From Dehalococcoidia bacterium (GTDB taxonomy: Bacteria > Chloroflexota > Dehalococcoidia > Bin125), in contig JAJDYG010000012.1 in the NCBI GenBank assembly GCA_022822855.1, positions 1-64,000 of the forward strand: 64,000 nucleotides of DNA. Reading direction: 5' to 3'. Every line of letters begins with the position of its first letter. Position 1 is the stretch's first letter. This document shows, one piece after another, positions 49,874 to 58,648 of this stretch. Below the pieces are notes generated by a model that searched no databases, was not told the DNA's origin, and worked only from the letters and a program-made list of their open reading frames with translations. Both the position numbers and the translations under genes were made by a program.

Positions 49874-52570
49874 CTATCGCAGCGTCGGATCCGGACGCGC
49901 GGGGTCGATGCCGAGGCTGGCGCGGGCCTTGAGCAGAAGGTCGCCGTCGATTTCGTCGCGGCGGCTGAGAGCGCTCAGCGCGGACCAGACGACATGATTG
50001 GCGTCAACCTCGAAAAAGTCGCGCAGCGCTTCGCGCGTGTCGGAGCGACCGAAGCCGTCGGTGCCCAGTGCGGTCAGCGGGCCGGGCAGCCAGCGAGCCA
50101 CGAGATCGGGCAGGGACGATGTGTAATCGGTCGCGGCGACGATCGGCGCGTCGCAGCCGCCGAGCGAGGTTTCGAGCCAGGACTCGCGCCGCTGCTCGAA
50201 GGGATGCATCCGATTCCAGCGATCGGTCTGCAACGCCTCGCGGCGAAGCTCGGTGTAAGAGGTGACCGACCAGACGTCGGCGCGGATGTCGAAGTCGTCC
50301 TGCAGGATTCGTTGGGCGCGCCGGACCTCGTTGAGGATCGGGCCGCTGCCGAAGAGTCGGATCTGCGGCGCTTCGCACGGTGAGAGCGGATAGATCCCGC
50401 GCAGGATGCCTTCGCGCACGATCTCGGACTCCGGCATCGGCGGCTGGACGTAGGATTCGTTCTCGACGGTGACGTAGTAGAAGATGCTCTCGTCTTCGTC
50501 GTGCATGCGGCGGATGCCTTCCTGCACGATCACGGCGATTTCATAGGCGTAGGCCGGGTCGTAGGCGACCAGGTTGGGAATCGTCGAGGCCAGCATGTGA
50601 CTGTGGCCGTCCTGGTGCTGCAGACCCTCGCCGTTCAGCGTGGTCCGGCCGGCGGTCGCGCCGATCAGGAAGCCTCTCGCCCGGGCGTCGCCCGCGGCGA
50701 AGGCCAGGTCGCCGACGCGCTGCAGGCCGAACATTGAGTAGAAGATGAAGAACGGGATCATCGGCACGTTGAGCGACGAATAGGCCATCCCGCCGGCGAT
50801 GAAGGAGGACATCGCGCCGGCCTCGGTGATGCCCTCTTCGAGAATCTGGCCGTCTCGAGACTCCTTGTAGAAGAGCAGGCGATCGGAGTCCACCGGCTCG
50901 TAGAGCTGCCCGGTCGAGGCGTAGATGCCGAACTCGCGGAACATGCCCTCCATGCCGAATGTGCGCGACTCGTCGGGCACGATCGGGACGATGCGCTCAC
51001 CCAGATCGCGATCCCGCATGAGCCGGCTGAGCATCCTGACGAAGCCCATGGTGGTCGAGGCTTCGCGGTCTCCGGTGCCCTCGTGGAACTCGGAGAACGT
51101 CTCGTCGGGGGGAGCAGTCAGATTGGATCGGGGAGAGCGGCGCTCCGGCACATGTCCGCCGAGCGCCTCCTTGCGGGAGGAAATGTAGTTGGCCTCTCGG
51201 CTGTCACGCGACGGCCGATACAGGGGCGCTCCGACGACTTCGGCGTCGGAGAGCGGGATCGCAAAGCGGTCCCGGAACTGCATCAGTTCGCGTTCGTTCA
51301 ATTCCTTCTGTTGATGCGTGATGTTGCGGCCCTCGCCGGCCTCGCCGAGGCCGTAGCCCTTGATCGTTCGAGCGAGGATCACGGTGGGCGCGCCGCGATG
51401 ATTGCTGGCGGCGTGATAGGCGGCATGCACCTTGAGCGGATCGTGGCCGCCGAGCCGCATTCGCCAGAGCTCGTCGTCGGAAACGTCGTCGACCATCCGC
51501 AGCAAGCGCGGGTCGACGCCCCAGAAGTGCTTCCTGATGTAGCTGCCGCCGGCGACCGTGTACTTCTGGTACTCGCCGTCAACAACCTCACCCATGCGCT
51601 GGACCAGCAGACCGTGTTCGTCCCGGGCGAGCAACTGGTCCCACTCGGAACCCCAGATCACCTTGATCACGTTCCAGCCGACGCCGCGGAAGACCGCTTC
51701 GAGTTCCTGAATGATCTGTCCGTTGCCGCGGACCGGTCCATCCAGCCGCTGCAGGTTGCAGTTGACGACGAAGATCAGGTTGTCCAGTTCCTCCCGGGAA
51801 GCGAGCGCGATCGAGCCAAGCGATTCGGGCTCGTCAGTCTCACCGTCGCCGAGGAAGCACCAGACCTTGCGGTCGGTCGGCTCCAGCAGGTCGCGATTCT
51901 CGAGGTAGCGAATAAAGCGGGCCTGGTAGATGGCCTGGAGCGGACCGAGGCCCATCGAGACCGTGGCGAACTGCCAGTAGTCGTCCATCAACCAGGGGTG
52001 CGGATACGACGGCAGCCCGCCGGAGAGTTCGCGACGGAACTTGTGCAACTGGTCGGGCGCGAGGCGTCCTTCGACATAACTACGCGCGTAGATGCCAGGG
52101 GCGGAGTGGCCCTGGAAGTAGATCAAGTCGCCGCCGCAAGGATGGTCCTGGCCTCGGAAGAAATGATTGAATCCTACTTCGTAGAGCGTGGCCGCGGACG
52201 CATAAGTTGATATATGCCCGCCGATGCCGTGGTTGTTCTGGTTGGCCTCGACGACCATCGCCATCGCGTTCCAGCGAATGATCGATTTGATCCGGCGCTC
52301 GATCTCGAGGTCGCCGGGATATGTCGGCTGCCTCTCGATAGGAATCGTGTTGACGTAAGGGGTTTGTGAAGTGACCGGCAGGCGGATGCCCGAGCGCTGG
52401 GCTTCGATCTGAAGCGTCTGCAGCAGCCGCGACACTCGCTCGGGTCCCCGGCGTCGGGCGACGTCCCGGAGCGAATCGATCCAGTCGTTGGTTTCGAGCC
52501 AATCATCCGCCCCGGCCGAGTCGGTCGCACGACCGAGCGCCGAATACCACGGGGACTCTGAGGTGGTCAT
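49874..52570 (-). CDS. aceE: Pyruvate dehydrogenase E1, homodimeric type
   Basis: 898 residues, the AceE length. Thiamine pyrophosphate motif GDGETDEPESLGSIA, opening IKSIIRWNAMAMVVEANQ and NNHGIGGHISTYAS, AceE-type DGHSHMLASTIPNLVAYDPA, and PLTALGTDGFGRSDTREALR near the C-terminus. It decarboxylates pyruvate and acetylates E2. First gene of a run E1, E2, E3, folP-like, FmdB-like, thioredoxin-TPR. Divergent from lipB-lipA across 94 bases. Confidence 0.96.
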   Translation of the reverse strand: MTTSESPWYSALGRATDSAGADDWLETNDWIDSLRDVARRRGPERVSRLLQTLQIEAQRSGIRLPVTSQTPYVNTIPIERQPTYPGDLEIERRIKSIIRWNAMAMVVEANQNNHGIGGHISTYASAATLYEVGFNHFFRGQDHPCGGDLIYFQGHSAPGIYARSYVEGRLAPDQLHKFRRELSGGLPSYPHPWLMDDYWQFATVSMGLGPLQAIYQARFIRYLENRDLLEPTDRKVWCFLGDGETDEPESLGSIALASREELDNLIFVVNCNLQRLDGPVRGNGQIIQELEAVFRGVGWNVIKVIWGSEWDQLLARDEHGLLVQRMGEVVDGEYQKYTVAGGSYIRKHFWGVDPRLLRMVDDVSDDELWRMRLGGHDPLKVHAAYHAASNHRGAPTVILARTIKGYGLGEAGEGRNITHQQKELNERELMQFRDRFAIPLSDAEVVGAPLYRPSRDSREANYISSRKEALGGHVPERRSPRSNLTAPPDETFSEFHEGTGDREASTTMGFVRMLSRLMRDRDLGERIVPIVPDESRTFGMEGMFREFGIYASTGQLYEPVDSDRLLFYKESRDGQILEEGITEAGAMSSFIAGGMAYSSLNVPMIPFFIFYSMFGLQRVGDLAFAAGDARARGFLIGATAGRTTLNGEGLQHQDGHSHMLASTIPNLVAYDPAYAYEIAVIVQEGIRRMHDEDESIFYYVTVENESYVQPPMPESEIVREGILRGIYPLSPCEAPQIRLFGSGPILNEVRRAQRILQDDFDIRADVWSVTSYTELRREALQTDRWNRMHPFEQRRESWLETSLGGCDAPIVAATDYTSSLPDLVARWLPGPLTALGTDGFGRSDTREALRDFFEVDANHVVWSALSALSRRDEIDGDLLLKARASLGIDPARPDPTLR

Positions 52571-52664
52571 CGTGATCTCAGTCTACTCATCCTGACGGCC
52601 GCCTCCCGCCGGCGATCAAGACGATAGATAGACTTAAACAAACGGAAACGGGCCTGCAAACGCT

Positions 52665-53384
52665 ATGTCAGCGCGGGGAACATCGGTCGTACTCGATGCC
52701 CTGGAAGCCAATGGACGAGGGTTGGAGCGCTCAAGGATTGTGCAGAGCGCTCGCGCCGGAGTCATGCCGTATGAGGTCGCCGAGACCTGGCAGCGGTCGA
52801 GGGCGTGCGCGGTCGCCGACGGCGCACTCCCGGAGATCGTGCTGCTGATCGAGCATCCACCCGTGTACACGCAGGGTCGCCGCGGAGGACGCGAGCACGT
52901 CCTTGGCGAGCTGCGAGCGCCGATCATCGACACGGATCGCGGCGGCGACGTGACGTTTCACGGACCCGGTCAACTAGTGGTGTGGCCGATCTTGCGTCTG
53001 CGCGAGCGGGGCATCGGGATCGCCGCTTACGTTCGCGGACTGGAAGAGACCGCGATCAGGACGGCTGGGGAGTTGGGCATCGAGACAGAGCGCGTCAAAG
53101 GGCGTCCGGGTGTCTGGATCGGCAATCGAAAGGTGGCGAGCGTAGGAGTACGAGTGCAGTCAGGCGTCAGCCGGCATGGGATGGCGCTCAACTGCGATGT
53201 CGATCTCTCCTGGTTTGACGGCATCCGGGCATGCGGGATCGCCGAGAGCCGCGCGACCTCGCTGTCGATGGAGGCCGCGAGACAGATCGGCGTTGCCGAT
53301 TGCGCCGATGTGTTGGAGCGCTGCTTCAGCGAAGTCTTTGACTTGCGCCTCTCTCCCGTCCGCGAACTGGAGATGTGTCAATGA
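52665..53384 (+). CDS. lipB: Octanoyl-ACP:protein N-octanoyltransferase
   Basis: 239 residues. LipB moves octanoate from ACP to the lipoyl-domain lysine. Motifs: LLIEHPPVYTQGRR, DRGGDVTFHGPGQLVVWPIL, catalytic lysine in RKVASVGVRV, catalytic cysteine in IRACGIAESRATSL. About 20 extra residues precede the usual start. Coupled to lipA by ATGA overlap, and head-to-head with the lipoylated pyruvate dehydrogenase genes. Confidence 0.95.
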   Translation: MSARGTSVVLDALEANGRGLERSRIVQSARAGVMPYEVAETWQRSRACAVADGALPEIVLLIEHPPVYTQGRRGGREHVLGELRAPIIDTDRGGDVTFHGPGQLVVWPILRLRERGIGIAAYVRGLEETAIRTAGELGIETERVKGRPGVWIGNRKVASVGVRVQSGVSRHGMALNCDVDLSWFDGIRACGIAESRATSLSMEAARQIGVADCADVLERCFSEVFDLRLSPVRELEMCQ

Positions 53385-54283
53385 CCAGTTTGCGTGAGCG
53401 CAAGCCGAGTTGGATCAGGGCGCAGTTCCCCGGCGGCGAGCGCTACGGAGAGATCGTTCGCCTGCTGAACGAGGAGACGCTGAACACGGTTTGCCAGGAA
53501 GCGCGTTGTCCGAACATCGGCGAGTGCTTCAACCGCGGCACGGCGACATTCATGATTCTCGGCGACACCTGCACCCGCGCGTGCGGATTCTGCGCCGTGA
53601 CATCCGGGCGTCCCGCGCCAATCGACTGGACGGAACCGTCGCGGCTGGCAGAGGCGGTGGAACGCCTGAAGCTGTCATATGTCGTGATCACGTCGGTGAA
53701 CCGCGACGACACGCCGGACGGCGGCGCTCAGATCTTCGCATCCTGCATCGAACTGATTCGCCGCCGGCGGCCTGAGACAGCCGTTGAGGTACTAGTTCCC
53801 GACTTCGTCGGCAACTGGAACGCTCTCGAAACCGTGCTGTCCGCAGGGCCGACGGTGTTGAATCACAACGTCGAGACCGTGCGGCGTCTGTATCCGCAGG
53901 TCCGCTTCCAGGCTCGCTATGAACGATCGCTGGAGCTGCTGCGACGCGCATCCGAATGGAATCCGCACATCCCGACGAAGACCGGGTTCATGCTTGGACT
54001 CGGCGAGGAACGAGATGAGGTCTCGGCGCTGCTGAGGGATCTGCGAGACGTCAACGTGGAGTTGCTGACGGTCGGACAGTATCTACGTCCATCGAGCAAA
54101 CATCTTCCGGTTGTCCGCTATGCGCCTCCGGAGGAGTTCGATTCGATACGCCAGGAAGCGCTGTCCCTGGGATTCCGGCACGTCGAGTCCGGACCGATGG
54201 TCCGCAGTTCCTATCACGCCGACGAACAGGCGCGGGCCGCTCAACTCGTCGAGGTTGAACTGCATCGCCAGATGCCGGGCTAG
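53381..54283 (+). CDS. lipA: Lipoyl synthase
   Basis: 300 residues. A radical-SAM enzyme that inserts two sulfurs into the octanoyl group. Auxiliary cluster ligands CQEARCPNIGECF, radical-SAM CTRACGFC, HNVETVRRLYP and the C-terminal RSSYHADEQA including the cluster-ligand serine region. ATG at 53381 overlaps the lipB stop. Confidence 0.96.
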   Translation: MTSLRERKPSWIRAQFPGGERYGEIVRLLNEETLNTVCQEARCPNIGECFNRGTATFMILGDTCTRACGFCAVTSGRPAPIDWTEPSRLAEAVERLKLSYVVITSVNRDDTPDGGAQIFASCIELIRRRRPETAVEVLVPDFVGNWNALETVLSAGPTVLNHNVETVRRLYPQVRFQARYERSLELLRRASEWNPHIPTKTGFMLGLGEERDEVSALLRDLRDVNVELLTVGQYLRPSSKHLPVVRYAPPEEFDSIRQEALSLGFRHVESGPMVRSSYHADEQARAAQLVEVELHRQMPG

Positions 54284-54299
54284 ATGCTGGCGGGAGCAC

Positions 54300-55133
54300 T
54301 CAGGACTCTTCGGCTCCGGTTTCCTCTTCCTGCACGGGAATCAGCAGCACGTCGCCGGGGTGGATGAAGCTCGAAGCGTCAAGCCGGTTCAGATTCATGA
54401 TCGCGTCCACCGTCGAGTTGTAGCGCTCGGCGATGTCGTAGAGCGTGTCGCCTTCCTCGACGACGTACTCAAAGGTGTTGGCCGATTCCGGCACCAGGTC
54501 GGCGCTCGCTTCTTCATCTTCAGCGGCTGACGCTGCTCTAGGAGCCGCGACAACGATCGGTTTGACCGGCGCTGCCGACTGCTGCTGCGGAGCCGAGCTC
54601 TCGGGATTCGCGTCTGCGTCCGGCGTCGGTGCAGTGGTCGCGACCGCCGTCGTGGTGGAGATCTGCTGGACCTGACTGGCTGCGGGTGGATTGACCTGCG
54701 GCGTTGTGGGCTCGCCGTCCCCGCTTCGGTCGATGACAGCGACTTCCTGGTCGAGCCTGGTTGAAGTCTGTTCGATTGCGCCCTCTCCCGAGCCGAGCGC
54801 TCCACCGACAAAGAGCAGAATCGCCAGCGCAGAGACCGGCGCCAGAACGCCGGCCAGCGGTACGCCGGAAACCGGTTGGCGCGACGACTGCAGCGCGACG
54901 CCAGTCAGTCCGTAGGCCCCGACACTGGAAAACGGCGAGGAACCGCTCGGCGGCCGTTGACGCTGATCGGAGAGGAAGTGATCCCGCCACCAGAGGTAGC
55001 CGGCGGCCAGACCGATCATGATGCCGACGATCAGCAACCAGATGCCGTGGCCGGGCCAGGTCAGGTCGAGCAGGAGGAGGAGAAGAAACGCGCCGGCAGC
55101 AGCGGCTGCGGCAGGCTTGAGGTTGACTCGCAT
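54300..55133 (-). CDS. Membrane protein with C-terminal LysM domain
   Basis: 277 residues. Two short N-terminal membrane helices (about 10-45), a third near 95-112, a Thr/Ala/Pro/Gln-rich outside linker (about 130-220), then one LysM domain (YVVEEGDTLYDIAERYNSTV, ending LLIPVQ). It probably anchors to the membrane and binds cell-envelope polysaccharide. Convergent with lipA. No enzymatic domain. Confidence 0.82.
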   Translation of the reverse strand: MRVNLKPAAAAAAGAFLLLLLLDLTWPGHGIWLLIVGIMIGLAAGYLWWRDHFLSDQRQRPPSGSSPFSSVGAYGLTGVALQSSRQPVSGVPLAGVLAPVSALAILLFVGGALGSGEGAIEQTSTRLDQEVAVIDRSGDGEPTTPQVNPPAASQVQQISTTTAVATTAPTPDADANPESSAPQQQSAAPVKPIVVAAPRAASAAEDEEASADLVPESANTFEYVVEEGDTLYDIAERYNSTVDAIMNLNRLDASSFIHPGDVLLIPVQEEETGAEES

Positions 55134-55297
55134 GTTGGTCGTGGCCCCGCCGCAGAAGCACCGACGGATTCACTCTAGCCGACCTCTGCATCGCATGAGG
55201 TGAGGGTTGCTCATCAGGTCGCGTACACTCGCGGGAAACACGCAGGAAGAGGCGCTTCGCGGCGAGCGAAGGGTCGGCGTGTGGGGAGTGCCACGCG

Positions 55298-56584
55298 ATG
55301 ACGCAAACGCAGTCCGATACGCCGTCGCTGAATGAGTTAGCGAAGGCCGCTGGCTTGCGCCTGGAGGAAATGGACGGTCACCAACGCGAGACCGGCTCGC
55401 CCGACCTGTTTGAACGAATCTCTCACTTTCAGTTGGCCGACCAGGCGCGAGCCGCCGGCCTGTACCCCTTTTTCCAGCCGATCGAGGTCAACGAGGGGCC
55501 AGAGGCGATCATCGACGGCAAGCGCGTGATCATGCTCGGCTCAAACAACTACCTCGGCCTGACTCGCCATCCGGATGTGCTGCAGGCCGCGCACGATGCG
55601 CTCGACCGGTTCGGTCCCTCAATGACCGGCTCGCGCCTACTCAATGGGACCAGCCCCGTTCACCTGGAGTTGGAAGAGGAACTGGCCGATTTCCTCGGCG
55701 CCGAGACGGCGATCGTGTTCTCGACCGGATATCTGGCCAACCTGGGAGCGGTGTCGGCGCTGATCGACCGGCATGGCGTGTCAGTGCTGGACCGAGATGT
55801 CCACGCTTCGATCTACGACGCGGCGGGACTTGCCCTGGGAAAGTACACGCGCTTTCAACATAACGATCCAGCGCACCTCGACCGCGTGCTCTCCAATCTT
55901 CCGTCGGATCAGGCTCGATTGGTGCTGATCGACGGCGCCTACTCGATGGGCGGAGATCTCGCTCCGTTGCCGGAGTTGCGGGAGGTCTGCCGCAAGCACC
56001 GGACTCGGATGCTGGTCGACGACGCGCACGCCATCGGGACTGTCGGTCCGACGGGACGCGGGACCCGGACGCACTTCGGTCTGGAAGAGCCGGATGACCT
56101 CACCATCGGCACCTTCAGCAAGACGCTCGCCTCGGTCGGTGGATTCTGCGCCGGACCGCGAATGGTGATCGAGTACGTCCGCCACTTCTCGCGCCCGATG
56201 CTGTTTACGGCAGCGTTGCCTCCGGCGTCGGCCGCCGCGGCACTGGCGGCGCTCCGGCTGATCGACAAAGAGAACTGGCGGGTCCAACGGGTTCAGGAGC
56301 TGGGCGAGCGGATGAGACTGGGTCTGTCGGAGTTGGGCTTCGACGTGGCGAACTCGGCCACGCCGATCATTCCGATCCGGGTCGGCGACGAGGTCCGCAC
56401 GGCGGCATTCTGGCGAGATCTGCTGGACAACGGCGTCTACACGAATGCCGTCATCGCTCCGGCGGTTCCTCGCGGGCAGGCGATTCTGCGAACGTCTTAC
56501 ATCGCGACCCACACCGATGAGCAACTGGAACGCGCCCTGCAGATCTTTGGCGAGGCCGGCCGCCGTCACGGTGTGATCAACTAG
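55298..56584 (+). CDS. Serine palmitoyltransferase-like alpha-oxoamine synthase
   Basis: 428 residues, PLP-dependent, alpha-oxoamine synthase family. The PLP lysine is in TFSKTLASVGG, the ring-stacking histidine region is DDAHAIGTVG, and the substrate segment IDGKRVIMLGSNNYLGLT is the wording of bacterial serine palmitoyltransferases rather than of BioF. It would condense an acyl-thioester with serine or another amino acid. The following NAD-dependent epimerase-like gene (6-base gap) would fit a 3-keto reductase of a sphingoid or related base; this is inference. Confidence 0.85.
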   Translation: MTQTQSDTPSLNELAKAAGLRLEEMDGHQRETGSPDLFERISHFQLADQARAAGLYPFFQPIEVNEGPEAIIDGKRVIMLGSNNYLGLTRHPDVLQAAHDALDRFGPSMTGSRLLNGTSPVHLELEEELADFLGAETAIVFSTGYLANLGAVSALIDRHGVSVLDRDVHASIYDAAGLALGKYTRFQHNDPAHLDRVLSNLPSDQARLVLIDGAYSMGGDLAPLPELREVCRKHRTRMLVDDAHAIGTVGPTGRGTRTHFGLEEPDDLTIGTFSKTLASVGGFCAGPRMVIEYVRHFSRPMLFTAALPPASAAAALAALRLIDKENWRVQRVQELGERMRLGLSELGFDVANSATPIIPIRVGDEVRTAAFWRDLLDNGVYTNAVIAPAVPRGQAILRTSYIATHTDEQLERALQIFGEAGRRHGVIN

Positions 56585-56590
56585 ACCATC

Positions 56591-57568
56591 GTGCGTGTCC
56601 TTCTGACCGGCGGCAGCGGTTTCGTCGGCGGCCACGTGGCTCGCCGGCTTGCCGCTGACGGACATGAGCTACGCCTCCTGGTTCGGCCGACCAGCGATAC
56701 CTCGTTCATCGATGACCTGTCCTTCGAGCGTGTGATCGGAGACCTGCGCCAACCCGAGACTCTGGCCTCGGCCTGCGAAGGCATGGACGCGGTCGTGCAT
56801 GCCGCCGCCGTGCTCCGCGCGGTTCGGCACGACGACTTCATGCGCGCCAACCGGATGGGGACCGGCGACCTGGCCGAGGCGGCTGCACGCGCCGGCGTCG
56901 AGCGGTTCGTCTACATCTCATCGATTGCTGCCCAGGGGCCTGCTCCCACGGCGGTGCCCGAGCCTCCCGACACGCCGCTCCATCCTGTCTCCGCCTACGG
57001 CCGCTCAAAGGCGGCAGGAGAAGAGGGGGTCCTGAAGCAGCGAGGTCGCATGCAGCTCACGATCCTGCGACCGCCGCTCGTCTACGGCCCCGGCGACAAC
57101 GGCCTCCTGTTTTTTTTCTGGGCGGCCCGCCGAGGATTCTGCGTCCGCCTGGGCGACGGTTCCAACGTCGTCGCAGCGATCTCGGGCGCAGACCTGGCGG
57201 AGGCGGTGTCGGCGCTGCTGCGTTCCGATCTGCCCGAGGTGGCGCGTTATCACGTCAGCGACGACACGGGCCCGTATAGCTGGAACGACCTCCTTGCCGC
57301 GCTCGAGTCTGCTGCGGGCAGGAAGCTGTTGATCCCATCCGTTCCGGCGGGATTGTTCCATGGCGTGGCTCGCTGCTCGGAATGGTGGGGCGCCCTCACC
57401 AATACCGAGCCGATGCTGGATCGAACTCGGGTGATCGAGATGCGCCAACCGGCGTGGATCTGCGATCCAACCAACTTGACTCGAGACACCGGCTGGCGGC
57501 CGAAGACCTCGATTGAGGACGGCCTGCGCGAGACGATGGCCTGGTATCAATGTCATGGCTGGGTCTGA
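56591..57568 (+). CDS. NAD-dependent epimerase/dehydratase (extended SDR)
   Basis: 325 residues. Rossmann motif LLTGGSGFVGGHVARRL, SSIAAQGP, catalytic pair in YGRSK, and RPPLVYGPGDNG. Extended SDRs of this kind include 3-beta-hydroxysteroid dehydrogenase and the reductases for ceramide synthesis. It directly follows the serine palmitoyltransferase-like gene, suggesting reduction of its keto product. GTG start at 56591. Confidence 0.85.
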   Translation: MRVLLTGGSGFVGGHVARRLAADGHELRLLVRPTSDTSFIDDLSFERVIGDLRQPETLASACEGMDAVVHAAAVLRAVRHDDFMRANRMGTGDLAEAAARAGVERFVYISSIAAQGPAPTAVPEPPDTPLHPVSAYGRSKAAGEEGVLKQRGRMQLTILRPPLVYGPGDNGLLFFFWAARRGFCVRLGDGSNVVAAISGADLAEAVSALLRSDLPEVARYHVSDDTGPYSWNDLLAALESAAGRKLLIPSVPAGLFHGVARCSEWWGALTNTEPMLDRTRVIEMRQPAWICDPTNLTRDTGWRPKTSIEDGLRETMAWYQCHGWV

Positions 57569-57581
57569 GGCTGGAAGTTTG

Positions 57582-58160
57582 ATGTCTCGACTCTGGTCCT
57601 TCGATCTCGACGGCGTGCTGGCCGAGCCGCCCCTTGGCTGGAATCCTGCGATCAACCGCGATGTCAACCTGGAACCTGACATCGAGGCAAACATTCCCCC
57701 GGCTCGGCCGGCCGATGCTCTCGATCGCCTCCTGACGGCCACGTGGTACCGGGTTCGATACCTGCTCCGGCCGCCTCGCGACGGCGCGCTTGAGGCGGTT
57801 CGCTGCGCGAGACAGAGTGGATTGGTGATCGTCCTCACGGGGCGGCACGAGCGCGGTCGGACGCAGACGGAGTCGTGGCTGAACCACCACGGGTTTGCAG
57901 AGCTTGTGGACGCGGTAGTGATGAATGCTTCGGGTCTGAAGTCGGCGCGCTACAAGGAGGCCTACCTGCGCGACAGGGGCGCCACGCTTCACATCGACGA
58001 CGACGCGGCGACCGCCGCGCTTCTCGCACGCACAGGCACCGCGGTCGCGCTCGTGGACTGGCCTCGCAATCGCGGCCTCGCCTACCCCGACGGAGTCACT
58101 CGCTGCGACGACATGTCGGCGGTTCGCGAGTTGATCGAGCGGATGGCGTCAGATGGATGA
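57582..58160 (+). CDS. HAD-superfamily phosphatase-like protein
   Basis: 192 residues: motif I WSFDLDGVLAEPP (nucleophilic aspartate and acid-base aspartate), motif II VLTGRH, and an aspartate-rich motif IV HIDDDAATAA. Probably hydrolyses a phosphate ester in the same pathway as the two upstream genes. Start ATG at 57582 preceded by GGAAG; ATG 57555 also possible. Its end overlaps the next gene by eight bases. Confidence 0.8.
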   Translation: MSRLWSFDLDGVLAEPPLGWNPAINRDVNLEPDIEANIPPARPADALDRLLTATWYRVRYLLRPPRDGALEAVRCARQSGLVIVLTGRHERGRTQTESWLNHHGFAELVDAVVMNASGLKSARYKEAYLRDRGATLHIDDDAATAALLARTGTAVALVDWPRNRGLAYPDGVTRCDDMSAVRELIERMASDG

Positions 58161-58509
58161 AGCGGTTGAGATTCTCGTCCCGCCGGAGCAGGTCTGGCAT
58201 CTGTTGCGCAGCGAGGCGCAAGCCGGCGTGGATGAGGGTCAAGCGGTCATACTCTCGGAGGTTCGAGGTCGTGAGCTGCTGCTCGAGGTCCAGATGGGCG
58301 TCGGATTTCGCGTTCAGCATGCGTATCGGCTGGAACGGCGAGGACAGCATTGCCTGATCTCGAATCGGGTGCGGCCACTTGGCTGGCGCTGGCGGCTGAG
58401 CAACATCTTCCTCTTCGGGCGGGGAATCCGCCCCCTGGAAGCGGCCGCCGCGCAGGGTTTGCGCAACCTCAAAGCCACAGCCGAGGAACAGGACCAGAAG
58501 GCTCGCTAA
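58153..58509 (+). CDS. SRPBCC-like small protein
   Basis: 118 residues. VEILVPPEQVWHLL is a common opening of START/SRPBCC lipid-binding folds, and the C-terminus is the usual long helix (PLEAAAAQGLRNLKATAEEQ). No catalytic motif. Placement in the alpha-oxoamine synthase run suggests binding of a lipid-like product. Fold assignment is moderate. Confidence 0.65.
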   Translation: MDEAVEILVPPEQVWHLLRSEAQAGVDEGQAVILSEVRGRELLLEVQMGVGFRVQHAYRLERRGQHCLISNRVRPLGWRWRLSNIFLFGRGIRPLEAAAAQGLRNLKATAEEQDQKAR

Positions 58510-58566
58510 GGAGTCGGTAGCGCAGAGAGCTCCACCTGTTCACGCCTGTCCACATGCTCCTGTGGT

Positions 58567-58602
58567 TGTGGATAACTGTCGTCAATCGATTATGTGTACA
58601 AT
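58567..58602 (+). promoter_or_regulatory. Consensus DnaA-box sequence and -10-like element
   Basis: TGTGGATAA at 58567-58575 is the exact complement of the E. coli-type DnaA box TTATCCACA, and CTGTCCACA at about 58546 is two mismatches away. TGTGTACAAT at 58593-58602 resembles an extended -10. No dnaA or dnaN lies nearby. The site is upstream of the 58649 gene. Confidence 0.4.
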
Positions 58603-58648
58603 GTTAGTGGCGGTTGGGGTGATCTTTGGTTGAAGTAAGGCCCAACAG

